Shown here: piece by piece, positions 3,331 to 14,500 of the stretch | Layout: the number at the start of each line of letters is the position of its first letter | Position numbering within the stretch: position 1 is the first letter of the stretch | IMG/VR virus record: IMGVR_UViG_3300047382_000720 | Coordinates: 1 to 29,363 of that record | Direction: 5' to 3' (one strand) | Length of the DNA: 29,363 nucleotides | From: a virus | Notes under the pieces: generated by a model | The model's input: the letters and a program-made list of their open reading frames with translations, nothing else | Told to the model about the DNA's origin: nothing | The model's database searches: none | Program-made: the position numbers and the translations under genes

Positions 3331-6300
3331 GTGGCAATCGGTTATAACAAATATCACTATTTAAACGACGTATGTGCAGATCATGATTATGATGCAGAGA
3401 GCACAGTTCCTCGTGCGCAGATACATAACATGGTGCCTATAAAAAGAAGATTTAGGATAAAGGCAGGAAAAGCAAGTGTTTTTGGCCAAGAGTTATATGG
3501 ATTTTTCCTAGACCCAGGTGGTAACCTTATAGGTCAAATAGATAATTTAGACGACTATTATGACCTGAACGGATATGTAGAGAATGTTAGAATTCTTTCT
3601 ATCGTTGAAACTGTAAGGCCGTCAGGATCAACCAACTCAGTAAGTGTTTATGTAACGGAAGCTCGAGGAGTGGCGCCGTTTCATCGTATAGAGTGCACTC
3701 CTATTCGAGATACCGGGCCCGGAGGCACTATTGTAAGCGGAACCGGCGGAGGTACTATTACTACTGCCCCTACCATAAGAAGTTTCGTAGAGCTTGCAAG
3801 TGATACAGACCAAACTATAAATTCAACTCAGGCTACGTATCTATATAACCAGCCTGGTTATGGCGGCATGCAAGAGATGCTGTTTACCCCCCTACAAAGT
3901 AACAGCTATGGACCTAACAACCCCTATTTTTTTCAAAAGTGTACTAGCCAGGGGGGCGTTTGGTTTGATACAGCATACGAAATAACAGCATACTGCTACC
4001 CAATTGCTACTGCTAGGTTTGAGGTTACTGATCTAGTTAGTAGTTCCAACCCTGAGACAGTATATAATGATGTTCTTGGAACTGGCCTTCAAGACGGTTC
4101 AAACTGCAAATTTAGTCGCAGCAAACCGGATCCTTATCTTAGCCACGGAGTTACAAATCCTGGGGTAGCCTGGTTCAAAAATCAAAAACAATTGCATCTA
4201 ACAATACAAAATTGGAGCTTTGATCTTGACGACGCTTGTTGGGATTTTTGTAAAATAAATTCAATGATATTTAGAAGACTAGATGCTATTGAAAGCACTG
4301 TTTCAACTAACTCGGATGGCACTAGGTTGGCTAAATGGGTATGGCAAAATGTGTATTATGGTCCGCTGGGTAGTCATACTAAAAAAACTCTCCCAACAGT
4401 TATACAGTTAATACAAGGAGACTTATTAGAGTTTCAAAAATTAAACTCTTTGAGATTAGTAGATGCTATAACACAAAACGAATATTTTCAGTTTTGGGAT
4501 AGAGATGAGGTATCTGAAGAGTTTAATGGTGACCAGTATTGTGTAGGTATGGGCTCTATTGACAGTCAGGAAGTAAATTTTAATAATCCAAATAGCGGGG
4601 TACAAACACTAATATCTAATAAGTATATTAATTGGAGTAAAAGTCACCAATATAACTCATCATATTTTAATACCACAAATAAAGCAAGAAATTTTTTAGG
4701 ATGCTACTATAATACTGAAAGAAGAGAGTTAGTTATAAAAGTAACGTTTAAAGCAGTAGACCATGCTAATGAGACAAATGAACATGATCATCTATGGGAT
4801 GTTTTTCAAATGGGACCTGTCTGTGTACATAGAAATAGTTTTGAATCACATGAGGCTCGTCCCTTTTATTCTTCTACTGAACAAAACAATGGCACTTATT
4901 TATACCACGAATGTACTTGGAGAAAACATTTTCCTTCGCAAAGAGAGGTTAATTCAGGTCTTCCATATACTGCTTGGGGTAGTACTACAGAAACTGTGTT
5001 TGCAGAAACCGCTCCTAAACCTGCCATGGCTCAAAAAGCTCTATCGTTCGGAGGAACACTAGCATTAAAAGACGCAGTGGGAACTCAACTTAATAATGAG
5101 TTTGCAGGAAGTGTATATAATTTTTGGGCTTATGAAGATAGATGCTTTCTAAGCGCCCCGATTTTGGCTGCACAGGTGAGCGGTGTGAAGGGTACGAGAA
5201 CACAATATTATACTTGGAATAATTCAAATAGACTATGTAATAGAGATGTGTTAGTAATAGACACTGATTTTTCTCCTAAAGCTGTATATTCAGTTAATGG
5301 ACCTATACTCGGAATGACAATTACTGCTGAGGGGGCAGTTGGTTTTTATAGCAACAGTCAAAGTTATCCACAAAATTGGGATTTTAAAGTAGCTAAAGGC
5401 TGGAATAATCAAGGGTATGAAAAAATAATTGAGGTATCAGGAACTGGGAATGGTCTTGCTGCCAAAAGAAACCCCTTGATGGTAATTAGAACTGCTGTAG
5501 GTAGATCATATCATATGCCAGAAGATTATTCCAATGCCGCATTCACTGCAGCTTCTCTCGGCGCAGGCATTACTACCGATAGTCCTTATGTAATACTAGG
5601 ATACGATCATTCTTACGATCAAGAATTTACAGACCCAGGAATAGATCATACAGGAGGAATTGTAAGATATTTAAGGGAAGGTGTTGATTATGACATTATG
5701 CATTCAATAAGCCCTATATATAATACGAAAGAGTCTATAAACGGCTATTTTACAGGTAGAACTACATACAGCACCGTTGACGCATACGAGCTTGCAGGCC
5801 ACGGCGCTAGACCCCACTATGGAGTTGGTGCCAACTTTATATCATCACATACTACTAGTAATAGTCCTGCATACACCGCAGTTACAACTAGAACCTATAA
5901 TGATTATGAAGCTACTAAAACTCATACTGTTAGAATGGAAACACCTGCAGGAGGTACGGCACCTTGGCAAGAAGCCACTATTAAAGAGACCTTCAATATG
6001 AAAACACGTAGCTACCAAAATTTTGAAACTTATGATAAACAAGTAAGATTCATTTCTAGTGCTAGACTGGGAAATGATAATAAACCCTATGGCCTAGAAG
6101 TGTTTAACTCCTCGGGAAGTAAAAGATTTGACGTAGCTAAAAGAACCGCTAGAATTTATGGAATATTTAGTGGCACTTCTTCAACCGAAATAACAAGTAC
6201 AACAATTCCAGGTCTAAGCTCAGACGGAAGCTGGGGAGTTATACAAACCTATCCTTCTTCTGTATTTAATGCTTTAATTAAGCCCGGACCATCTACTAAT

Positions 6301-6414
6301 GGCACCGCTGGAGCTTATATCGATATTTTTAAAGTTAGCGGACAACAAACGGGAAACAGCTATAATAACTTCTGGACAGTTTTTAACTGGGAAGTAATAG
6401 TTTTTAGGATATAA
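3331..6414 (+). CDS. large tail-associated structural protein, 1027 aa
   Basis: The start is GTG 3331, with GGAG at 3321-3324. The -10 box ends at 3307, so earlier in-frame starts would not be in the mRNA. The protein has no signal peptide or membrane segment and is rich in Tyr, Asn, Thr and Gly. It has an N-terminal globular part (about 1-125), a Gly/Thr linker near residue 133 (GPGGTIVSGTGGGTI), a long beta-rich body and a C-terminal part with YGLEVFNSSGSKRFD. That motif resembles GLEVKN motifs in the next gene and, from memory, phage tail proteins of the DUF6453 type. It is first of three co-directional genes ending with a tail assembly chaperone. The likely role is distal tail, tip or receptor-binding protein. 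I do not recognise the body of the protein. Confidence 0.75.
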   Translation: MAIGYNKYHYLNDVCADHDYDAESTVPRAQIHNMVPIKRRFRIKAGKASVFGQELYGFFLDPGGNLIGQIDNLDDYYDLNGYVENVRILSIVETVRPSGSTNSVSVYVTEARGVAPFHRIECTPIRDTGPGGTIVSGTGGGTITTAPTIRSFVELASDTDQTINSTQATYLYNQPGYGGMQEMLFTPLQSNSYGPNNPYFFQKCTSQGGVWFDTAYEITAYCYPIATARFEVTDLVSSSNPETVYNDVLGTGLQDGSNCKFSRSKPDPYLSHGVTNPGVAWFKNQKQLHLTIQNWSFDLDDACWDFCKINSMIFRRLDAIESTVSTNSDGTRLAKWVWQNVYYGPLGSHTKKTLPTVIQLIQGDLLEFQKLNSLRLVDAITQNEYFQFWDRDEVSEEFNGDQYCVGMGSIDSQEVNFNNPNSGVQTLISNKYINWSKSHQYNSSYFNTTNKARNFLGCYYNTERRELVIKVTFKAVDHANETNEHDHLWDVFQMGPVCVHRNSFESHEARPFYSSTEQNNGTYLYHECTWRKHFPSQREVNSGLPYTAWGSTTETVFAETAPKPAMAQKALSFGGTLALKDAVGTQLNNEFAGSVYNFWAYEDRCFLSAPILAAQVSGVKGTRTQYYTWNNSNRLCNRDVLVIDTDFSPKAVYSVNGPILGMTITAEGAVGFYSNSQSYPQNWDFKVAKGWNNQGYEKIIEVSGTGNGLAAKRNPLMVIRTAVGRSYHMPEDYSNAAFTAASLGAGITTDSPYVILGYDHSYDQEFTDPGIDHTGGIVRYLREGVDYDIMHSISPIYNTKESINGYFTGRTTYSTVDAYELAGHGARPHYGVGANFISSHTTSNSPAYTAVTTRTYNDYEATKTHTVRMETPAGGTAPWQEATIKETFNMKTRSYQNFETYDKQVRFISSARLGNDNKPYGLEVFNSSGSKRFDVAKRTARIYGIFSGTSSTEITSTTIPGLSSDGSWGVIQTYPSSVFNALIKPGPSTNGTAGAYIDIFKVSGQQTGNSYNNFWTVFNWEVIVFRI

Positions 6415-6415
6415 T

Positions 6416-7660
6416 ATGACATACGGACTAGAAGTTAAAAACTCTAACGACATTGATCTTATAGATACGTCTTCAATTCAGCCTCAAATATATAAGACTT
6501 TATACAATCAAAACCCTGGCCAGTTTCCTACGCAAGGAATAATTCCTGGATTTCCGTCAAAACTTGCAAAAGCTATAGTTTTACCTGCTTCAGTTGATAG
6601 ACATAATATATTTTTTTACACTCGCCCAAAGTATTCTAGCGCCAGTAATGGAAGATCTCTTTGCTACTGTTTACACAGAGGTGTAGCCACTGTTAGAAAT
6701 ACTCTTTCTAATAGTGCTGCAAGCGGTCAAAATTATTTAATAATAAACACTGGAGTATATAGTACTTCTTCTTCTCAAGCCTATAGTGTTTCTGGAGTTG
6801 CTCCAGCCTCAAGCTCTTCGGGGTTAAATTCGAATCCTGTACCTTTTGATTATGTTGGAGCAAATTGCACTACTGCTGGAATGACCTGGTCAGGGGGAAG
6901 CAGTACTGCCACTGTTATAGCTGCAGAATATTATCAAGGATTTACAAATAAAATAAAATTAACTTTCAATAAAAACCTTCAACAGTCTCATCCTGTAAAT
7001 AAGATAGTTGCTTGGCCTTCTTTTGACGCTATTTTTATACTAGACCCGGAAGGTTTAGAGTGGTTTTCTGATGAATACATAGATATAGCCATAGGTGTTC
7101 CTAACTTAGAGCAAGAGGAAGACAATGATTTTGGAGTAGAGGTAAAAAATACTAATGGATCGGTATATAGATTTAGTAGTAACAGAAAGAATTTTGTTGC
7201 AGTAGGTCAATTATTCGCTCCGACACAGTTAAATTTAGGAACTTACTTTATTCGTACACTTGCCTCTGGTATAGGCATAGAAAACGTCAATGCTAGCTGG
7301 CCCAGTATCGAGGTTACCTCTGCTGAGAACTTAACTGTAGATAGTTGGATTTTTTCAAATGCTACTATAAATGAAACAGACTTATATGCAAAAGGGCTCG
7401 CCAATTCTGCAGGTATTGGACCAAGTGCCGCACACAAAAAATTTTACAAAGCCTGTATATGGTTTAAGATAGGAACTGGTGACCATGACTATGAGGAATC
7501 ACACTTTGGCTCATATGGACATCCTGCCGGTTATATTGCCTACAGCGGTCCCGCAATTAGTTTATATCCTACACCTATTACAGGTTCAATGGGCGGAACT
7601 AGCAGCCAAGAAGTAAACTTTCAAACCTCAAGATGCCTCATATGGGGCGACATTTTTTAG
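6416..7660 (+). CDS. tail structural protein with GLEV/GVEV repeats, 414 aa
   Basis: The ATG follows the previous stop by 1 nt and has AGGAT just upstream, so translation is coupled. The protein begins with YGLEVKNSNDIDLID and has a second copy of the pattern in the middle, FGVEVKNTNGSVYRFSSNRK (about residues 239-258). Both resemble the C-terminal motif of the 1027-residue neighbour, so this looks like a family of beta-rich tail units repeated across two genes. The rest is Ser/Thr/Asn-rich with no membrane segment. From memory, GLEV.N..G..vF motifs mark phage tail proteins of the DUF6453 group. The role is inferred as minor tail or tip protein, supported by position between a large tail protein and a tail assembly chaperone. 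Confidence 0.7.
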   Translation: MTYGLEVKNSNDIDLIDTSSIQPQIYKTLYNQNPGQFPTQGIIPGFPSKLAKAIVLPASVDRHNIFFYTRPKYSSASNGRSLCYCLHRGVATVRNTLSNSAASGQNYLIINTGVYSTSSSQAYSVSGVAPASSSSGLNSNPVPFDYVGANCTTAGMTWSGGSSTATVIAAEYYQGFTNKIKLTFNKNLQQSHPVNKIVAWPSFDAIFILDPEGLEWFSDEYIDIAIGVPNLEQEEDNDFGVEVKNTNGSVYRFSSNRKNFVAVGQLFAPTQLNLGTYFIRTLASGIGIENVNASWPSIEVTSAENLTVDSWIFSNATINETDLYAKGLANSAGIGPSAAHKKFYKACIWFKIGTGDHDYEESHFGSYGHPAGYIAYSGPAISLYPTPITGSMGGTSSQEVNFQTSRCLIWGDIF

Positions 7661-7668
7661 GAGAAATT

Positions 7669-8106
7669 ATGATATACGCAAAACCTCAGTCAAATGGGGA
7701 GTTAAGTGAAATTTTTGAAATTTTTGACCTTCCTCCCGAAGGTATAGGAGAAGATTTTGTTGAAATTACACAAGATCTTCCTGTATTTTTACCACAAGGA
7801 CTTATATATGCCCACTATTACTGGGATGGTACAAATGCTAGGCATAGAGGACCCGCTCTCTCTGAATACCATGTATGGAGCTATCCAGAGTGGATCGTAG
7901 ATAGAGACCTTCTTAACCAGGTTATCAGAAGAGATAGGAATATTTTACTATCAGAGAGTGATTGGACTCACCTAAGTGATAGTGCTCTAACAGATGCAAA
8001 AAAAGCAGAGTGGGCAATCTATAGGCAAGAATTACGAGATGTTCCCTCAAATAGTACAACTGTTATAGATCTAGATGCTGTTTCTTGGCCTACAAAACCA
8101 ACTTAA
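7669..8106 (+). CDS. tail (fibre) assembly chaperone-like protein, 145 aa
   Basis: The start is ATG 7669, with AGGAG 5 nt upstream. An in-frame ATG at 7633 would lie inside the previous gene and lacks a ribosome site. The C-terminal half, RNILLSESDWTHLSDSALTD followed by a WAIYRQELRDVP segment and a final WPTKP, is the pattern of the phage tail assembly chaperone family (Phage_tail_APC type). There, a DWTxLxD..L motif and W..YRQ.LRD helix are followed by a Trp-Pro tail. Such proteins help fold or assemble fibre and tail proteins and are often encoded beside them, as here. The N-terminal half is acidic and not recognised. It is last in its unit: a new promoter begins directly after its stop. 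Confidence 0.75.
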   Translation: MIYAKPQSNGELSEIFEIFDLPPEGIGEDFVEITQDLPVFLPQGLIYAHYYWDGTNARHRGPALSEYHVWSYPEWIVDRDLLNQVIRRDRNILLSESDWTHLSDSALTDAKKAEWAIYRQELRDVPSNSTTVIDLDAVSWPTKPT

Positions 8107-8115
8107 AAAAAGTTC

Positions 8116-8144
8116 TTGACATCATACCTCCACTTTAGTATAAT
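8116..8144 (+). promoter_or_regulatory. sigma70 promoter of the fibre module
   Basis: TTGACA (8116-8121), a 17-bp spacer and TATAAT (8139-8144) are a perfect consensus. GGAGG (8153-8157) precedes the ATG at 8165. A five-codon ATG...TGA frame begins at 8151, right at the expected start of the transcript. Confidence 0.9.
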
Positions 8145-8164
8145 TTGTCAATGGAGGAAATCAT

Positions 8165-8533
8165 ATGACAGCCGCTCGTTACGACATAACTATTGACCAA
8201 GGTTCAGACTTTGCACTGGAACTTATTGTAAAAGAATCAAACAACCCTAAGAACTTTACCCCCGCAAATGGGAATACTTGGGGTGCCCGTGCAAAATTCA
8301 GAAAAACTCTCGAAGATACTGTATCTTATAACCTAGGTGCAGCCGTTACTCAGAATAGTGACGGAAAGCTAGTTCTCACTCATGCCTTTAGTGATAATAC
8401 TGATGCTCCCGCAGGCACTTATATGTACGATGTAGAAATCTTTCAGCATACCACAGGTGATACTTCTGCAGTTCATCAAGTAACCAGACTACTGTCAGGC
8501 AACCTTACGTTGCGAAGAGAGGTAACTAGATAA
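8165..8533 (+). CDS. small virion structural protein, 122 aa, fibre attachment candidate
   Basis: The protein is a single beta-rich domain with no signal peptide. It begins ARYDITIDQGSDFALELIV, continues through a WGARAKFRKTL strand pair, and ends in an APAGTYMYDVEIF segment and GNLTLRREVTR. This order (QG..F.L.L..., then ...G.Y.YDVE......V.RL..G.l.l..eVT) is common in small phage proteins encoded just before long fibres, similar to N-terminal domains of baseplate upper or fibre-connector proteins. It has a strong GGAGG site, its own promoter, and a 1-nt overlap with the giant fibre gene (TAATG), so the two are probably made together. The inferred role is to connect the fibre to the tail. The family name cannot be fixed by reading alone. 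Confidence 0.65.
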   Translation: MTAARYDITIDQGSDFALELIVKESNNPKNFTPANGNTWGARAKFRKTLEDTVSYNLGAAVTQNSDGKLVLTHAFSDNTDAPAGTYMYDVEIFQHTTGDTSAVHQVTRLLSGNLTLRREVTR

Positions 8534-11500
8534 TGTCATCAGATGGAATTAGTATTTCAATCACCGAAGATGTAACAAAAGTAGAGGTTACAGAAGATGT
8601 TACGACTATCAATATTACGCCAAGCGTAACAACGGTTGAAGCTAAAGGAATTTCCATAGCGAATGCTTCAGCAGCAACTGCAGTAACTTATCAAGGCTCT
8701 AGTAATACTCTTGGAACAGGTGGAAACGTAGCAGCTTCCCTCGACCATATTAATACGAACGGCTTTAACGTAAACACAGATAATACTGTAGATGGTAATA
8801 TTACTTTTGCAGGAGATACTAGACACATATATTTTGGAGATACTAATACTTTTATTGGAGAACATTCTACCTCTAATAAACTAGAATTGAGAGGGGGCGG
8901 TTCCCTGTCATCAGAAACAGTTTATATCGATAACTCTGGAAGTGTTGGTATTGGTACAAGTACCCCCGCATCCAAACTAGACGTAGTTGGTACAATCACA
9001 TTCGATGGTGGTACAACTTCTGCAGATCTAAACTTTGGGGATGACAATAAGGCTACCTTTGGTTCAAGTAATGACTTGCGCATTTATCATGATACAGCCA
9101 GTTTCGAAAGCCCACTTGGAGGTCAATCTGTGATCGAAGATGTGGGCACCAATGGACTGCATATTTCTAGTAACGGAAATGGTATATTTTTAGAAAACGA
9201 TTCTAAGCAGAAAGCCCTTGCCGCATTTACTCTGGCTGGAACTTCTCCATTTATCAGATTATACTATAATAACTCCTTAAGATTAGAGACAACTGCCAAT
9301 GGCGTAGCTGTTACGGGCGAAGTAACTGCAACTGAAAAAATGGAAGCGCCACTCTTTAAAGGTGATTTAGAAGGAGCAGTACATTTTAAAGCATCTGGAA
9401 GTGGTCTAGCAAAAGGCGATGTTGTTTATATTTCTGGATATGCAGGGCAACGAACTACTGTAGACAAAGCAGATGCTTCTGACTCAGCAAAAATGCCCGC
9501 ATTTGGTATTGTAAATGCAACACAAGGAAATAATAATGTAGACATACTTACTTTTGGTAGTATGTTACACCTTTCCACAACCGGTATTGCAACCGGAACA
9601 GAATTATATGTATCCGCCACCACTCCTGGCGGCTACGAAACTTCCGCACCTACGGGTGAAGGAAACCTAGTACAAAAAATCGCAAAAGTAGTAAGAGGTG
9701 ATAGTAATAGCGGTAGTATTAAAATTATGGGTGCTGGGCGTACAAATGCGACTCCAAACCTAAATAACGGTAATATCTTTATCGGTAACTCGAGCAATAT
9801 TCCTACTACTGCATCTTTTGATACAACTTTTGGAACTTCTTTCGGAACTCGTACAACCACAGATCTTACAGAAGGCGATAATGAATACTTCACCCCTGCT
9901 AGAGCAGATGCTCGAGTCGACCTTCAAACAGGCAGTAACCTAGATCTTAGTCAAAAGACTACAACAGAGCTTGCCGAAGGTGATAACGAATATTTCACCT
10001 CTGCCAGAGCAGATGCTAGAGTAAATACAGTACTAGGTACAGGCGTAGATAATATTGTTACTACAGGGTATTTAAGGGGTCCGAGTACTTTTACTATCGA
10101 CCCTGCAGGGCACGGTAATGATACTGGAAAAGTAGTAATTGCAGGTGATTTACAAGTTGACGGTACAACTACTACTATTAACTCTACTACTCTTGACGTA
10201 GCAGATCTAAATATTACTGTTGCAAAAAATGCTACTACCTCAGCCGAGGCAAGCGGTGCAGGGTTGCTTATAGGCGGTACTAATTCAGGCATATTTTGGA
10301 ATGGCTCATTAGAGGAGTTAGGTATTTTTGGCAATACTCAAGTCAATGGTAACCTTTGGATAAAATATGCTCTTTTAGATGACGGTAAAAACCCAGGCAC
10401 TACAGGTCAAGCACTACTTTCCAAAGGATATGGTGGAGTAGAGTGGGGCGATATTTCCACAACTCTAAGTGTTGAAGCAGATAGCGGAGATACACAAGCA
10501 ATAGAAATGCTTACTGAAACTCTCGATATCTCAGGTGGTACAGGAATTAGTACAGCAACCACAGATAATACTGTAACTGTTACTTTGGATAATACAGCTG
10601 TTACTGCAGGAACTTACGGAGCTGCAGAAACAATTCCCCAGATTACAGTAGATGATCAAGGTCGTATAACTAGTGTAAATAATCTTACAGGAAACTCCGG
10701 TCCTCGAGGAGCACACGCAGCTACTACATTTGACTATAAGTTTAACCTAAATGACGTAGCGTCTAGTAATGACTCAACGTACTTATCCCTGTCTAGTTAC
10801 GACTATACAGCATCAGATTTAAAGTTGTCTGTAAATTATACTGATAACAACTCTAATGATTTAACAGATCTTATTAGAGAAGTAACGACTGTAAATAGTC
10901 ATATTACTTTAATAAATAATGAAGACCCCGAAAAGTTCGTAGTACTTAAAATCACTGATGCTCACAGAGATACTTCCGTAGGCTCGGGTCAGTACGAATC
11001 CCTAGTAGTTTCTGTAGAGCGAGTAGCGGGTGTGCTAGGATCAACTTCAGGTACAGAATATCAAAATATGGTAGCAGGCTTGGCAATAGGAGATGGAACA
11101 GACCTTCCTTCTCAGCCTTTAATTACTGCAGCTTTTAATAAAGCGGGAGAACTAGCAGCAATACCTGCAGGCTCATTCAACTACACAAATAACTATAATA
11201 CAGTATTAGGAAATGCTCAACATGTCAGTGGTGGAATCGCCTTTAACAACTGGGATTATACTGCAGCTACTTCTATATCACTAAGTAAGACTGATTCAAA
11301 CTCTAACAATGTTGAGTCTCTTATAGAAGATTTGTTGGGCAGTAATGCTCTTCCTGTTAAAGCTCTTATTACTATTACAAATCAATTAAACCCTTCTAAA
11401 TATGTAACTTTTGAAGTAGATACTATAAGTGGTTTTAATTCAGAGCTCACAGATTCTATAATTGTAGCCGTAGACTATAAATCAGGTTTAACAGGTAAAG

Positions 11501-14500
11501 ACTCTAACGGGGATACTACCGATTCAGCAGGCCTTGTACCTTTGTACGGTGTTGGCTCCGGACCTCTCGCAGTTAGTATACTAAAATTACCTAATAGATC
11601 TACTATTGATACAACAGGAATAGTTTATGGAGTAAGGTATAGTAATGACTTAACAGAAACCTTACCCTCAGGTCAAATTGCTTTTAGCTCTCATAGTTAT
11701 ACTGATAGTAATCTTCAAATTAAGTTACATAGTACTTCTAACGAAAATTATTCTGTAAAAGACTTTATTCGAAATTCAGCCACAAGTACTGCTACGCCTA
11801 AAGGACACCTACGACTAACATCATTAGTAGATAATGACCACGCACTATTTGAAATAGATGGGATTGCTGATAGTACTAGTAACGATTATACAATACTAGA
11901 TTTAACTCATGTTAGCGGATCCGCAGGTAATGTATCCCTTGCGACAAAAGACTTAGTGGTAGTAAGTCTACAAAACGCTGCTGATATTGGTGGAATTGGA
12001 CCGGACGGAGCAAATGCAGCATCTACTTTAGAGTATAATTTTAATTCTTCTATAGGAACCTCTCCAAATTCGGGGAAGATTCAGTTAAATAAGTGGGACT
12101 ATACTCTTTCAAGCATGAAACTGGGCATTAGTAATACGATACCGGATACTACTGATGTAACAGATTTTATTCGATATGTAACAAGTAGTGTAAATTCCAG
12201 CGCTAAAGGCTATATTACAATTACAAATGAAAAAGACAGAAGTCGTTTTCTTGTACTAAAAATTACAGACGATTATTATGACGTTTCGTCTAGCGACGTT
12301 ACCGTAGTATCTGTAGAAAGAGTAGCAGGGTTAGAGGGAGGCAGTAGTTTATCCGATACACTAGTGGGTTCGACCCTTAATCCAACTATGTTAGTGTCTT
12401 TCCAAAGAGCAGCAGATTTTGGGGATATTGATGCTCATCTTAATGTAAGTACTGCAAATGCTAATGAAATACTATCATGGACAGGTAGTGATTTTGCGTG
12501 GGTAGCTGATCAAACAGGTAGTGATGTTAGAACTGTTAAAGTTGATACTGATAATGATGGAACTGCGGATGCAACATTAGCTGCGTCTGAAGAATTACAC
12601 TTAATTGGAGGAACTAACGTTACTCTAGCGGAATCTGGGGGCGTCGTTACAATTAATTCATCTGCCAGCGGTGATGTTAACCAAAACGCATTTAGCAGTG
12701 TAATTGTTAACGGACAAACAACTGTAGCTGCAGATACTACTACTGATGCGCTCACACTTGTAGCGGGTAATAATATAACCATTACAACTGATGCTAACAA
12801 TGATTCAATTACGATTAACTCATCCGGTGGCGGTGGCAGCGGAACTGCTGGTCTAGTTCAAGATGCTGATGGTGATACAAAAATTCAAGTAGAAGAAGCG
12901 ACTGATGAAGATATAATTAGATTTGATATTGCTGGCACAGAGTTGCTGACACTTGATGCTGACGAGCTTGAACTAAAATCTACTGATCTAAAGATAACAG
13001 GTTCCGGAACTGGATCAGATTTATCAAGTACTATTTCTCCAAGCAATACAAACTCTGTAACTGCCTGGAAAAATACCGGTAAAAGCTCATCAACTGGGGT
13101 TGATGAACAGGTTCATAGTGTATATTTAAGTCCAAACGGCACGACTTTAGTGTTTAATACTGATGCCGAGACCGGGGACTCTGTTGTAAAGCAAACTTTA
13201 AGTACAGCGTTTGATATTTCTACTGCAGGCAGTGCGACGACTGATAACGTAATGAGCGGAATATCTTCAAACCAAGAAACAGTTTTTGATTTAACTTTCA
13301 GCAATGATGGTTCTAAATCCTTTGCAATAACAGAGTATAACGGATCATTTGACAGACAGTTAGTATATTGTGAACCTAGCACAGCTTTCGGACCGGACTT
13401 TGGATCTATTGTTAACTTGTATTTTTGGACCGCTAACATGGGCAATGCTTCAAATTATATTCCTAACAGTATTGATTTTAGCACTGATGGTACTAAAGTA
13501 TTTTTTGGTGGCTATAGCCGCTATAATAGTTCTGATTTTTATGTTTGGTCTTATAGCTTATCAAATGCCTTTGATTTATCCGATATTTCAACTTCTACTA
13601 CTAGTACTAGTAGAATAATAAATGTTAGTACGGGTATAAGTGCAATAAATCTTACATCTTTACTTAATAATAAAAATATTAAAATAAACTCTTTAGATTC
13701 GGTGAAATTTTCATCAGATGGTAAAACTTTTTATATTTTAGATTCAGTATTAAAGAATATAAGGTCATTTGCTCTTTCAACCGCATGGGATCTCACTAGT
13801 ACGGTGACATCTTCGGGGTCGCAAAAAATAAGTGTAATTGAATCAACTCCTAAAGCGCTCTGCGTAGATACTGCAAATAATATAGCTTTAATAAGTGGTC
13901 TAGTGAGTGAAAAGATTACTCAATTTAGCCTTGATCATTCAACTCTAGAAGTAGTGTCTGAAGCTACCTCATTTGATGGAAATCTTTTTGTTGCGGGTGC
14001 TCTACAAATAGATGGAGATATTAACCTAACTCAGAATTTAAATAGTAATAATACTTTATCAGAGAGAGTAGTTTCGGAAACCTCTTTAGAGAGCGGATCT
14101 ACTTTTATAGTTAAAGGTCCAGTCCTCGCGAATGATGCTAATACAGTTCACTCTGTAGATCTCTCTAATGCTGCAGAAGTAAACTTTAGTACTAGTGCTA
14201 ATGGAGCTGCTCCACCTTACTCAGTATACTTACCAGGCCATAAATTGAAAAACGGAGATAGAGTTGTTTACTCTAGCGAAAATCAGGGCGGAGCACTCTA
14301 TCTTGATACTAATTATGCTATTGTAACTGGAGACTATATACAGTTTGGTCGACGCTTAACTGATGCTGTAGCTGTTCCACCTATATACAAAGATCTGCAA
14401 AGTCCATCGATAACTAACTCTAACTATGCTGGACAGAACGATCATACTTTTAAGGAAATGAAAAGTGAGATAAAACTAGAGGGTCAAGATATTGAAATAG